64,000 nt of DNA from Chlorops oryzae (Eukaryota; Arthropoda; Insecta; Diptera; Chloropidae). This document shows, piece after piece, positions 35,573-48,067 of this stretch. The stretch lies in contig CM035807.1 of the NCBI GenBank assembly GCA_020466095.1, positions 20,809,985 through 20,873,984 of the forward strand, written 5' to 3'. The notes below the pieces were generated by a model. It saw only the letters and a list, made by a program, of their open reading frames with translations. It was not told the origin of the DNA and ran no database searches. The translations under genes and the position numbers were made by a program. Position 1 is the stretch's first letter, and every line of letters begins with the position of its first letter.

Positions 35573-37727
35573 AAGAGAGATTTTTTAAATTTTATGAAAC
35601 TCATAGAACATTCTGATTCATTCGTAGATGAGTGTCTAGCTTTTCGTGCATTCAATTGAATTCTATGCACCGCGCATAATTCCACAACTTCATAATTCCA
35701 TGAAAACGTTGCCCGAATGTATGGAACACGCAATCATTTCACGATTGCTCGTAACAATGAGCTAAAGCAATGTTTTTTTTAGAGCAATCGCTACTCCTTC
35801 GGAAAATACTCCAACGCAAATGATTGCTTTTTTTAAGATCTCTAAGCCCTTTCACTTCTAAAGTACATTCATATTTGGGGTCCCTATGTCTATATAGTTT
35901 GTCAAAAAAAAGGATTCCTTCATATTTTTGCCACTGCTTGAAAAAACCATCTTAGAGCTATCAAAGTACGAATGAAATATTTTTGAAATTAATTTGAAGG
36001 ACTAAATTTTTTCTGTAGTGTGTTGTCCCAATGACAGTAAAAGCTTAAAGACATTTGCCCTAAGGCAAAGGAACACCTAAAATGCCCATCGTTAAACCAA
36101 AATGTATTCTTTGTGTACGAATAAATTGATCGAACGAGGAGCTTCCGAAATTTGTTGAAGCACTGACCGAACTCTTCTCTTCCTGCAAGGCTATGCCGTT
36201 GAACTACAATTGAAATTTGACCTCAAAACCACGTTCTTCATCCGGTATCACCGACGACTTTTGGAGCTCGGTTTTTCATCGTGTCTTGAAATGTTGCAAT
36301 TTTTTTTGCCAATACAAAAATTTCGCTTGTGATGATAACATGTTGTAAAGGGATTTTTTTTTTTTTTTGAAACTCCTTTGATAGATGTATGTCACTACAG
36401 TTCGTTCTTCTTCCTTTTTCGTCTGCTTGTTGTTTCGGATCAGTCTGAGAACTGCTGTCGATGATATTCCAAGAGAAATGCCATTTTAAAGGGACAGTGA
36501 ACCTGCTGCACGCATGCTCGTTCGCATGGAAAATTATTGAAACACGATATTTTCTGCTTCAATACACGCACACAGTCATATGTGTTGAACATGCACTCAT
36601 GTATATGTAGACGTGTGTGCATGCTACGAGTGTCTTTAGGTGCTTTGGGCGGCTTAAAATACTGCATCGAATATTGAATTACATAGCTCCGAACATTTGG
36701 CTACTAATTTCAGAAATTCTGATCGAAAGACAGAGAGAAAGAGAGGGTTTAAAAGAGAGCGATAGAGAGCGAGCTTGCGAGAGGGGAAGGAAAAAAATAT
36801 GCAATGCATGCAGAATTCGGACTTTTGAAAAATAATCCAAATTTGAAAAGGCAATAACTTCGATCGAAACGATATTGGAAGAAAGGAGGAGAAGAAGTAA
36901 AAAAGTGCAGAGCAAACATTCTCTTCGACAATACTGCAAACGAATTGATTATGCTCTATTTATGAAACAATCGCTTGACGTATTTGACCTCCATTATCAT
37001 ACTTACGAGATCGCGTCAAACCATTCCCCACAATAAATAACACAGAAAAAAGAATGTCTTTTTTTTGTAGTATACGCTATTGTATCGCACACACAAACGC
37101 CTGCCGGACTTGATGAAGTCTCATGGGCTCTGGTGTGATCTTGTGCTCTTGTGCTCATGATTCCAATTCAGCTGTGGATCCCTCGAGTCAAAAGCGATCG
37201 CCAGCAACAGCAGCAGTCCAATTATGTCAAACGTACAATTGAATTTGGGCTTAACATTAGACTCCATTAATAGAACAAGTAGGCACATGTAGGCATAAAA
37301 CATCGAGGAGAACATAATGTGTAGAATGGCTAGTCAGAAATTAATTTTATTGCTCTCAGTCTTTCGGTTTCAAAGTGGGTAAAGAAAAACTTTTTGTTTA
37401 TAAATAAAACCATACAAAGTAATAATGGGCATTGACAACGCTCGTTGGGGAAGAGATTTCTCTTATCTGATTTAATGGGATCAAGTAATCAATATTTCGA
37501 AAACGAACTAAAAATCTCTATAATATCATAAATTAAGTTTCGTTTAATTTTTCAATCAATTTTTTTTCAGGGTTTATGTCAAATAAATTCTGTTAGAAAT
37601 TGAGCTCACACTTTAGATTTTGGATAGTTATTTTTCGATTCGTTTTAAGTTCAAAATCCGACCCGAAATCTGATAAGGAGAAGGAGCAATATAATGGTCA
37701 TGGTCATCTATGAAGTAAAATTATCCT

Positions 37728-38520
37728 TTTTTTATAATCCTTTTCCTTTTTCAACCATTTCATCTTCCTTTTTTTCATCTATCTATTCGATTTTTCCCTT
37801 CTTTCTTCTCCCTTTTCTTCTTCTACCCTTTAATCTTCTCTTTCTTTTCCTTCTCTTTCTTATAATTTCCTTATTCCGGTGGCTTTCTTTTTGCTTTGTT
37901 TTCTTTCCTTATATCAGCATCCCTTCCCTTCTCTTACTTATTCTCTTCTTCCTTTTCCCTTCTTTTTTCTCATATCCATGTTTAGCTTTTTAATTCTTTG
38001 CCCTTGTTTTTCCATTTCTTTATCTTTCTCCTCGTTGTACAATCTCGTTTTTCATTTTTCTCTTGTCTTTTTTCATAAAATCCATCTCCTCGGCCTTTTT
38101 TTTTCTTCTTAGTCTTCGCCTTCTCAGTCTTCTTCTTCCTTGTCTTCTTCTTCTTCTGCTATGTCTTCTATCTTTCTCTTTATTCTGCTTCGTCCTCTTT
38201 TTCGTCTTCTTTTTCTTCTTCTTCTTCGTCTTCTTATTTTCCCCTTTCTTCTTCGTTTTGTAGATTTTTTCCCTTTCTTCTTCATTTTGTTCTTTTTTCG
38301 TCTTCGTTTTCTACTTTTCCTTCTTCTTTGTTTTCTTTTTTTACCTTTTCTTCTTCTTTTCTGCTTTTCGTCTTCTTCTTTTTATTCTTCTTCTTGTTCT
38401 TCTTCTTCTTGTTCTTCTTCTTGTTCTTGTTCTTCTTCTTCTTGTTCTTCCTTTTCTTCTTTTTGCCTTTCTTCTACTTCTTCGTCTTTTTCGTCTTCTT
38501 CACCTTTGTCTTCATTTCTT
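37728..38520. repeat. Polypyrimidine block (C/T on plus strand), about 0.8 kb
   Basis: Almost entirely C and T on the plus strand, dominated by TTC/CTT triplets in the second half (38110-38500). It creates long Phe/Leu/Ser frames in all plus frames, which are not genes. Such strand-asymmetric tracts can form triplex (H-DNA) structures, and this one lies inside the proposed intron. Confidence 0.85.
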
Positions 38521-38732
38521 CTACATTTTGTGCCTATAGACACCCCTTAGACAGAGACGTGTGATCTTCCGTAGTGCAGAGATTTCTCAATCGATATTCA
38601 ATGCGATAATTCGCAAATCGATTACCTTCAAAGACTTTGCCATCGCGAGCAAAAGAGTGGTGAATACCCTTGAAAGTCTGACTTCAATGTCTACGCCACT
38701 AATTCTAATCGGCGATGAGATGTGGGCCCACC

Positions 38733-38809
38733 CAGTGGCGTAATGAGGCAGTGCATGCATTGTGCCCCCATTCGGGCCCCGGGCGGCGAAATGTCTCGCT
38801 ACGCCACTG
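38733..38809. mobile_element. Very short hAT-type MITE, 77 bp
   Basis: Ends CAGTGGCGTAATGAG (left) and, as reverse complement, CAGTGGCGTAGCGAG (right) are inverted with two mismatches. The element is flanked by a perfect 8-bp duplication GGCCCACC (38725-38732 and 38810-38817). The 8-bp duplication and CAGTGGCG-type ends fit hAT. The interior is only about 47 bases and GC-rich, unlike the surrounding DNA. Confidence 0.8.
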
Positions 38810-39489
38810 GGCCCACCTTCTCTCTCTGTTCGACAAAGTCCTATCACCATGACAAGTTCATTTCTCTCTTATCAGAGAACTGACCAAATCTGATTTCAGG
38901 GAATCATAAATGCGAATAAAATAATCAGCAAAATACCCCAAAAACCGTAGACTTCTTAGCGAACAAAATAGAACAAAATATGGTTTTGCTAAAAGGGAAA
39001 AAATCAACAATAAAACATAAAAGATTTTTATTTGCTCAGCTTTCGTGTCTATTAATTCTAATCTAATTGCCGTTTTACACGAGCCAACAGACCGAGAACG
39101 CAAAATACCATATTAATAGTTCGTTCTAAAAACCTTTAGAACATAAATATAACTTCTATTAATACTTAATCCACACAATGAATCCTCACTAATCAAATTT
39201 AATTTATGAAAGGGCTTAAAAGAGTCTAAGTAGACTAAAGATTTCAGTTTGCTCAGCTTGAGAAAAGTACAATAAAATTTTGGCCTTAACGCAATCTGGC
39301 TTGACTGTTAGGCACAATGCCGGATTTATTTATAAAATCCATTGTTTGAGAACGATTTGCGTCATAGCATCAGCAAACATATACAACAAAGAGTGTTGAG
39401 GTTAGTCGATAGGATTTTCAGTTAGCTTTTATTCTCAATATTTTTCTTCTATTAAGTATTTCTTAGAAGAAGCTTATTTGGTGAATTTT

Positions 39490-40506
39490 AAACAAAACAA
39501 GTAAGGGTGTTATAGTCAGGTGAGCCTGACATTAGAATACCCGACACAGACACACATGTTCAAATAGTTTTTCATATCAAGAGTTATTTAAAGGCCATAA
39601 GGCCCCATATACCGACTTTTGTTAAATTTCTTTATGAAAACCGCTCTTTTGCCACGCCCACTTTTCCAATTCTTTTGAATTATAATCGGAGGCTTAGATA
39701 TACGCTCAAACTCTAAGTTTTATTGAAATATGTATATGCAAAAAAGTCAAAAGATTTTTAATGATCGGTGCTAAGTATTTCCTATTATTGAAAATTATTC
39801 GAGCTTAACCGCATTGCCACCCCCTTCGGGAATGGCCATGTTTCGTCACTTCGCCACTCGTGACTCATCAGCGCCTTTGAAATATTTCGAAAAAATCCGA
39901 TTTTGGGGCACTTTTGAGATTTTTGTGACAGACCCTAGTACTAGAGGTACCCTTAATAATGGACCTATCAAAGAAATTTTTGGAGTGGATATTTATGGCT
40001 ACAAAGGAAGCACAATTGCCAATTTTCAAGTCCCATTTGAATTTCGGGTATAGGAGCCAATATTCGAAAAACGCCCTTCTGCCACGCCCACTTTTCCAAT
40101 TTTTTGAATTCATAGTAATTGCCTTTAAACATGTTCAAATACCAAATTTCATCAAAATATCTTGAAAAACTCCGATTTTAGAGCAGACCCTAGTACTGGA
40201 GGTACCCCTAAAAATGGTCCGATCGGGTCTATTCTCGAACTGTTCTTACTCATGTCCTCGTTAGGACGCATACGAAATTTCTTTAAGATAGCGCAACTCC
40301 TTCGATAAGATAACTGTGTACAGATAGACAGACGGACAAACGGATGGAAAGACAGACGGACAGACAGACGGACGGACATGTCTAAATCGAATCTTCCTGG
40401 TGACGCTGATCATTTCTATATATATTTTGTATGGTCTATCTCAACTGGTTCTGGGTGTTACACACAAACGCAATATACCCTCGACACAGAGTGTGTCGGG
40501 TATAAA
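39490..40506 (+). mobile_element. Dispersed fly repeat with two internal modules and a 3' hairpin
   Basis: It begins GTAAGGGTGTTATAGTCAGG and ends in a hairpin built from CCTCGACACAGAGTGTGTCG GGTAT. ATACCCGACACA near the start (about 39537) is inverted relative to the end. Inside, a module with GCCACGCCCACTTTTCCAAT and CAGACCCTAGTACT occurs twice (about 39650-39990 and 40080-40240). A run of ACAGACGGAC-type repeats at about 40325-40378 precedes the 3' end. These phrases match a repeat widespread in drosophilid and tephritid genomes. I cannot name its class, and no open frame of note was seen. A 3' fragment recurs at about 53200-53335. Confidence 0.7.
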
Positions 40507-41069
40507 AAGCATCTTCCGATGGGGAAAAAATCGAATATTAGAAAGAGGCATTTTCCATTAGTCAACTATTAACCGTTAATTCTTCTTTTTATTCAATTTT
40601 AGGTTTACATCCGTGTTTCCACGTTTGAAAGAAAGGTACAAAACGATCAATCGAGTACGTCCAACCAAAAAACACTCAAATTTTCTCTAAATTCTCGCAC
40701 TTTGCTCGCCCAAAAAGCGAGAATTGACGTTAATAAAAGGACTTGACTAGTGTAAAAGCCCTCAATGTTATGAGTTCTTTAAAGTATCTTTTTTTTTTTT
40801 AGATCGATAAATTTTAACTCCTTTTTACCTTTTTGATTTCCAATCTAGTTTGGTCTGGAAATGCTCTTCATAATTTTAGGTACCCCTGTCCATCAGGATA
40901 AATCCGTCGTGCAACTAACTCGAAGCTCTCGAAATATTATCTCGATTACAAATCTCGATATTACAAATAGTTCTCGATACATTCAAATTTCAGTCATCGA
41001 TCTTTCACACAACATCAACCTTGAAATATTTTAAATGCAAAATAAAATAAAAAAAAACTTTAATTTCAG

Positions 41070-41172
41070 TCGAAAAACATTTTCATAAAGGAAGAACCTG
41101 ACGATGGCTGTAAGGAAATGCCCCCACCGATTTCAAGCCTTTCCGATATATCCGATCATGAGGCCTCAATTG
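41070..41172 (+). CDS. Second coding exon of the same gene
   Basis: Acceptor TTTAATTTCAG (41069) and donor GTAAGT (41173) flank 103 bases that continue the frame of the 33870 exon and end in codon phase 1. The 34 residues begin [20 protein letters not shown] and end [17 protein letters not shown] fits the SUMO-attachment consensus (hydrophobic-Lys-x-Glu). The acidic Ser/Asp stretch resembles regulatory regions of transcription factors. Both splice sites are near consensus, the frame closes immediately outside each, and codon use is non-repetitive, so this is the best-supported exon in the window. No family was recognised. The next exon was not found in the remaining 22.8 kb. Confidence 0.75.
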
Positions 41173-42126
41173 GTAAGTTCTTATTTTCTTTTATTAAAAT
41201 TTATTGATATATTTTTAAAACCTTGGCAATTCCATTAGGAAATTTTTCATTATCTCTCCATTCGCCTTAATTAGAAGACAAATTTTTTCATTGCGAAATT
41301 CTTTCCGATAGCAAAATTCTCAGAAAAGTAATCTGAAAAGAAAGTTCCGAACACAGGAATTATATCAGTAAATTGTACCCCCATCTACAGACGCATATAG
41401 ACTGGCACTCATGATTGGTAAAAATAATTCACAAAATACAAACACAAAACCAAACCAAAAAAAAAAAGTAATATAAATTATAAAAAAAAAGACAACTAAA
41501 CATTGTCTGATAATAATTTACTTTCCAATGTCGCGCTACGCTGGGGGAAAATATGTACGTTTCAGCGATAAGATAATGAAGAATGAACAATGCGAATAGA
41601 GAATAGAAACGTGCCTCATTTCATAATTAATTTAGTTAGGCTGAAAACATTTCGATTGTCGTGGGTTAAAATATATGAAATTTTCTTTTTTTTAGTTGCT
41701 TTCAAATCCGATTAGAAAGTCTTCTAGGAGTTCAAGAGAACTAAATCGGAGTCGTTCCACTTAAGTTCGATGAATTCGAAAAAGTACGAATCACTAAAAA
41801 TCACTAGAAGTAAATTAATCAAGTGGCGATAGTGCCAGGTATACTAATTGCTTTTAACCCTTTTACATTTTCTACTGCAATTTTAGCATTTTCTGATATA
41901 TCATCCAAAAGAAGCGAGTCCTAACTTAAGTTCAAGTATCCTTACACATAAAACCCTATTAAAGTATTCGCGAGATATGGGAACCATCAAAAATATAAAA
42001 AAACTAAAATGGACGATTCAAGCCTTTATCGCAAGTGCTTATATCCAGGGAATAAAATGTGAAATTTTTCAAAAATTTGCAATTCGGTGAGAAGTAATAT
42101 CTCAGAAGTTTCTAAATGGTTAAATC

Positions 42127-42358
42127 CATGATACAAGAAAACAAGATAGCGCCACGTGAGAGAGGAAACGTCACAAACTCAAAATCGCGATTCGTTGTTG
42201 TTGTTTCCCATGTTAAACCGGCTTTTTACTTTTTTGAATAGCATGGGAAACAACAACAATTTTTCGCTCAGTGACGTCACAAACTCAATTTTCGGCTCTC
42301 AAAGAGAGCCTCAAAATAGCGGTACTGAAGTGGCGCTATCTTGTTTTCTTGTATCATG
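42127..42358. mobile_element. P-element-like MITE, 232 bp, 29-bp perfect inverted ends
   Basis: The first 29 bases (starting CATGATACAAGAAAACAAG and ending TAGCGCCAC) are exactly inverted at the right end. The element is flanked by a perfect 8-bp duplication GTTAAATC (42119-42126 and 42359-42366). CATGAT ends of about 30 bp with an 8-bp duplication are as in the Drosophila P element, so a P-superfamily origin is inferred. Inside, TTGTTGTTGTTTCCCATG and its inverse CATGGGAAACAACAACAA form an 18-bp hairpin, and CGTCACAAACTCA occurs twice in direct order (about 42169 and 42275). There is no transposase frame, so the copy is non-autonomous. Confidence 0.85.
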
Positions 42359-45300
42359 GTTAAATCAATGCTTGCCTATCCGGGGGTATTGGAGAATAAC
42401 TTCATTTGAAAGCCGCCAGTTGTGGCCTCTTGTCCTTTTCCTCCTTTCCTGATTTTCTCGATATATGTATGTGTTCCAGAGTGATTGATTTTTGACTTCC
42501 TTTTGGTCTCGTTCCTGGCACTTTAAGTACAATTTTTGTCCCATCCTTGTTAAAAGATCATCGCAGCGCTCTAATAGTCTACGCGCAGCCCCCTGACAAA
42601 TCCTGCAAAGAAATATTTCAAAACCACGAGCATATATTGTATTATATGGTATGTGGTTCTATCGTATGCTCTCATAAAACTAATGAGTAAAGCTGTAAAA
42701 ACAAATGTCAATGCGAGACAATAGACAGATGAAATACTTGTTGCCAAAGATTTTATGTTCATCCATCAACGAAATTCTTTCATAAATCAAAAAACAAAAA
42801 AGCCCAAAGCCCACACCCACAAGTTTAAATTGAGCGTAGAACATAGACGCTTCACTTTCATCTTTTTTGGATCATACAACACATATCCATTTAGCAAAAT
42901 GTGACTCTGACGATTGAAACGTGCGACATTTGACGATGACATTTTCATTGTCAGAATGTGTTTTTTCTTTTAAATTTTTGTTTTTGGCGCGCAATCTTTC
43001 AATGTTATCGGATCGTTATGCGAATGAGTAAGTACTTGAAGAAAACGAAGTAATAATTTCCCTCATTCGCACATAATTAGCGATTTGTCAAACTCGAAAT
43101 TCTCAAAGGCATAAAAGTGTTGACAATTACATTATAAGTATGTGCATTAAGTACATGAAATATCTATCCAATGGGTGTCGATACTTGCAGGCACAGTCCC
43201 ATCACTGGCATCGCTATAGAGAAGACACAAAAAATATTAAGGATTTAAGGTTCCAGAAAAGTTTAACTCCAAAAAATTTTTTGCTATCTCTTTCACTGCC
43301 ATCACGGAAATAACTTTGAAAAAAAATTTTCAAAATCCATTATATTTCCGTTCAAAAAATTCTACAATTCTCATATGGTTTTTGAATTTTTTTTTTTACT
43401 GCCATCGGGGATATTCGGTCTCAAAAATCCATCGATGATAGATTCTACGGGACTTAATCTTCTATAGTTTGGAAGTTAATTCGATGCTAAGAAAACCCAT
43501 TGAAGCAACCTTCACTGTTAGCCTTCGTTAGTACCTTCAAAAACTATTCGAACTTTTATGAAAACATAATTTTAAGGGCCTTATAGTGCCGCGAAACGAA
43601 TTTATTTCTCATATATCTGCAACTAATTTATCCCATTCCTCTTTGCTATCACATTCTGATCATAATATTATTCACTTTAAGTATTTTTTTCATTCATAAA
43701 TTTTTCTCGTTTTTTTTTTTTTTTCAATTCGATTCTGAATTCAATTTTAATAAAAAGTCACGTCGCTTATTTCCGGCGTGTCCAGAACGATAGAAAAATG
43801 CATTTACATATTTTGTAATTTGTTCGCGTTCACCTCTTTAGGTTGAATGAAGTTCATCATGCGTTCATCATTCTCAATGCATTTACATACACATGAGTGT
43901 AAATGTATCTAAATGAAATTTATAAAAAGAAAAAAAAAAAATGTAAAGTCTTTCTTTATAGCTTCATTTATTTGCATTGTTTGTGGCTGGCTGCTCCGTT
44001 GCAATTTGCATACAAAAATGCAATAAAATGAGGTTTTATTGTCGATGTTCGTGTTTTTTTTTTTCGTCTCTTTCTTGAATTTACGCATTTGTCCCTAGCC
44101 GTCCTGGAAGCGGTGAAATGATTTGAACGGACAGTATCCCATGTGCCTACCTATCTTGATCTTGATTGAGTGATTGTGAAAAAGGGATGGGTTGGATAGA
44201 TTGAAATATTGAATAGGCCTTAAAGCGGGGACTACTCAAGTTCTTTCTTAGAAAGATTTCCTGAGGAAAAAAAAATCAATCAAAGCTTCAATTTATTTTC
44301 TTTGCGATATTTTATTTCCCAATCAATCTTAATGATTCGGCAGGTCATTATGAGAAGAGAATGAAGATGATTTTCTTACTAGAATATGCTAAGGGACCGG
44401 TCTTAAATTGCCTAGCAGTTCTGTCTGACTATTTTAGTCTCAATTATTTTTAAGGACCCCGAAGCTATAATGTCCTAGTACCTACTTTTAATTGCTTTCT
44501 ACTGGCCTGGGAAGTGATCTTCAAGAGGGCTATTTGAGCACGGAATAGCAAGTAAGGCCTATTTTTTCAAGATCTTTTCTTCGGTTTATTTGCAGATAAG
44601 TATATTTTGTTGACTATTCCCTTCAGCCGTCCTAGTTGTGGGTCTTCCACCCACTATGGCAATCTATCAACTGAAAATCTATCTTTGGTCGCTTTTCTTC
44701 TTTATAATGACTCTTTTGGGATTTCGAAAAAAATTCCCTTAAATCCGAACAATCGTAAAAACATCTATATATAATATGTCTATTTTTAAATACTCATAGA
44801 TTTATTCATATATGCACTTTGGGCGAGAAGACTCCCTGTGGAACTCGGTTCAAAGATTCTAGACTCGCATTCAAAATCACTGCCCCGAACAACTCACAAT
44901 GTTCGAGTCTGAGTCTTTGCCACAAGCCTATGAATGAAATGCTAATTTCGTATATTCATATTACATACATACAAACAAACATACATATTTCCCCTTTTCA
45001 TGCTGCAGTGTTAAACAAATTTGACTTTTTCTTATCAGTCCGCTGAGATCTTTTAAGCTTTTTCAATGTCAACACACCACAAACTGCCTCGTTTCACAGA
45101 ATAAGCCATTAACAAAACTGCGTACAGGGATAAAGACACACACATACACACACAGCCAGAGATAAAGACAAAGAAAAAGGCACGGAAAAAGATTTTCTTG
45201 AAGAAAAAAAATTGAAAAAAAATAATAATAATAATCAAGCCAGCCCCAGCACAGGTAATCAGATAAATAAAATTGTGAGTTGATTTGGTCAAAGCGTCCC

Positions 45301-46023
45301 CAGTTAATTGTTGGGCATAAAAACACTTCTCATGCATAAGATACAAAAGACAGAGAGAGAAAAAGAAAAAAGGAAAAAGAACATCACTTCAAGCATATGA
45401 ATTTATGAATGAAGAACCGAAAGACCGAAATGGGTTTGTATGTATCTAGATATATGTGTATCTACATAAAATGTATCCATTAAGAACTTCAGGAGCTTGG
45501 AGCGTTGAAAGGAAAAAATTCATTAAAAGATTTAAATATTATTTATTTAATATTTTTCGTTTTAAAGTTGTATGTATGTACATGTATGTACCCAGCTTTT
45601 TCTACGCATATTTTTTGTGTTCTTCTTCTTCGTCTTTTTCCCCACAATTTATTCGCAAACTATGAGCAATTCGTATTTTTGAATTATTTTCGCTTTTCAA
45701 AATATAAATAATCATTTTCTTCTACACTTTGTTTTGTTCTTTTATGATTCTCGTTTTTTTTTTTTTTCTTTCTCGATTTGTATTTTGAGAGAGAATCTTA
45801 GTAGTTGTGAGAACATTTTTACTCATACAGTCAATGACTTTCGTATCTGTGTTTTGTTTTATTTTCATTTTTTTTCTCTTATTTAAAAAAAAATTTTTTT
45901 TTATTTATTTTTTTTTTTTTTTTGTGCCTCTCCAGAGTGTGTGTCACTCGGGACGGGACGATCGAACGGGCCGTTTGGTTTAATGTGGATTTTCTTTTCG
46001 TTTGGATTGATTGCTCCAACTGC

Positions 46024-46077
46024 TGTTCCCAGCTTCATTCATTCATTCGTTCATTCGTTCATTCATTCATGCATTCA
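46024..46077. repeat. (ATTC)n microsatellite, interrupted
   Basis: Repeated ATTC/GTTC units with variants produce a His/Ser/Phe/Ile-rich frame. Another short ATTC run lies at about 46236-46250. Confidence 0.8.
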
Positions 46078-46639
46078 GTTCCATCGTTTTGCATGAATTC
46101 TGTCCGTGCCTTCGAGTCAATTTGTATGCACTTCTCATGTGCTTTCGCTCTTCACTGTTTTTGAGTGTTTTGTTGTTATTTTTCGTAATCGTTGTTGTTG
46201 CCTTCTCGCCATTCCCAGAAATAACATTTTCGTTTTCATTCATTCATTCGGCGATCGCTGCTGGGATCAAAGTTGTAGTCAACACTACGATCGAGGTGAC
46301 CATCCATTTCGATTTATAAAAAAACATTTTTTTTTTAAATTTATTTACTTTTTTTATTAAATATTCAAGAGTCCCAAAGAATCTAAGGAATTTTCAAGAC
46401 CTTCGATATGGAACATATTAAAATTAGCCGATTCAGCTCGAATTATGGATATTTTGAACTGTTCCATTGTTAAAGAAAAGACTTATGGAACCTCGCTGCA
46501 TTCAAAAATGTTCATATTTCATACTACTTATTTGTTGTTATTTTCGGGACTTCTTTTTGATCACCATCGAAATCTTCTCAAATTTAAAACTTTTCTAAAT
46601 TATTCTTTACTCCTAATGGCTTCAATAGCGGCCTCAGAC

Positions 46640-46985
46640 GTTCCGACTTTTCATGCTACCGATCGAGCGGTTTGGTCCCGCATACGATATGACTTTTGCA
46701 TTACTACATTTTCATCCGACTTCAATCTGCATAAAGTTTTTACACAGAAATTATCGATGTTTCTCATGAAAAGTTGAAAAATGGTATAGGTACAGAACAT
46801 GTATGAAGTCGGACAACTTGTCCTCACACATCCCAAATTTTACTTCAAATTGATAAAAAAAAAAAATTTCACGCGCGTTTGGTTTTTATCCAAACTACGC
46901 CATAGGACGACTTGTGTTTTCTTGTACGACTCAGACACTGCGACTTTTTATCCCACAAGTTGTATGAAAAGTCAGAACGTGAGAG
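46640..46985. repeat. Possible small inverted-repeat element
   Basis: ACGTTCCGACTTTTCATGC near 46636 is matched in inverted form by a block containing GTATGAAAAGTCAGAACGT near 46962-46980, with about three mismatches over 19 bases. Similar AAAAGT/ACTTTT phrases recur between them. No target duplication was set, so a MITE is only a possibility. An unrecognised 110-codon frame at 46445-46777 overlaps the left part. Confidence 0.3.
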
Positions 46986-47257
46986 TTGGCTTTAAAGATT
47001 GATTCATTGACTCAACGATCGAATGATTGATTAAATGATTGAACGATAGCACACTATAAGCATGATTGATTGTTTGACGCAAATGTAATTACTTATAAGT
47101 AATAATAAATAAACAAAGAATATGGTCACTTTATTTGTAGTCATATGCAAATTTCAATAAAAGTACCTAAGGTTTCTTTTTCGAAATGTATCTCAACGTA
47201 ATATTGTCAAATGTATCTTTTGCCTTTATGTAAAACATATGTGCATCACTCACACAT

Positions 47258-47285
47258 AAACACACACACACACACAAACACACAG
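47258..47285. repeat. (CA)n microsatellite
   Basis: CACACA run with small interruptions (AAACAC). Confidence 0.8.
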
Positions 47286-48067
47286 CCATACATGTATATA
47301 TGCAACTTATGTTCTGTTGCTCTGATCTTTGCTTTCTTGTCAAATCGACTGTCCGCATTCGAGCTCATTTATTATCGCTGTCGTCAGTTCAGGGGATCTT
47401 CATTTATTTAAGGATTAAGTTTTGTGACAAGGAGACACAGTCACAAAGGTAAATATTCTTTTATTTACAGAATTAATAATAATAATTTGCTCTGGCATAA
47501 TAATTGAGGTCGTAAAAGAAATAATGCCGCATCAATGATTGATAAATGATAGACGAGTGAGTAGGTCTTCATCCGAGGGCGTCCGCTAACGAAAGGTAAT
47601 TAATTGCTTGTGACTCATTGTTTATTTGGGAAAAAAAATTTTATATTTTCAAAAAAATTCAAAAACACTAAAATGCAATTTAAAATTAAAAAAAAAAAAA
47701 AAATTACATATAAATACATATTTCAAAATTGGAAAGAAAAATTTTTTCGCGCTCTTCGCATTTCGAATTTCATTCATCACTTCGCTTCGCTTGTACCATT
47801 TCTCGCTCGCTCTCACTCTCTTCGCGAACCACTTCTGATGATCATTTGAATTCTTTTTTCTCCTCTTTTTTTGTTGATTTATTTTTTATTTAAAAAAATT
47901 TTTTTTTCGAAAATAAAATGCATTTATCTAGCCGCTTCGCGCTTGGATCCCCGCTTCATTCTGATTTTCATTCATCTTTTTCATCGTTCCATGGCGTGCC
48001 CGAAGACGAGAAGCAATGTGCCGAGCGGATAGCGAAAAACCGGCTTAATTATCGGGTGTTGCTTGCA

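Larger units (their letters stand above)
34215..41069 (+). other. Intron of the plus-strand gene, 6.85 kb
   Basis: Begins with GTGAGT (34215) and ends with TTTAATTTCAG (41069). Reading through is blocked soon after the donor, and a TAA (41061-41063) lies in frame just before the acceptor, so both junctions are supported by the frame. Near its 5' end are three mobile elements in 830 bases (34297-35124). It also holds an 0.8-kb polypyrimidine block (37728-38520), a tiny hAT MITE at 38733 and a 1-kb dispersed repeat at 39490. Confidence 0.65.

Noticed and set aside
37694..38564. Phe/Leu/Ser-rich frames up to 136 codons
   Set aside because: Products of the polypyrimidine tract; open in all three plus frames.
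45936..46164. Exon after a strong polypyrimidine acceptor (CTCTCCAG at 45935)
   Set aside because: In the phase required by the upstream exon it quickly enters ATTC repeats and a stop; no donor. A terminal alternative exon cannot be excluded but is unsupported.
46445..46777. 110-codon frame
   Set aside because: No family recognised, and its latter part overlaps a possible inverted-repeat element.
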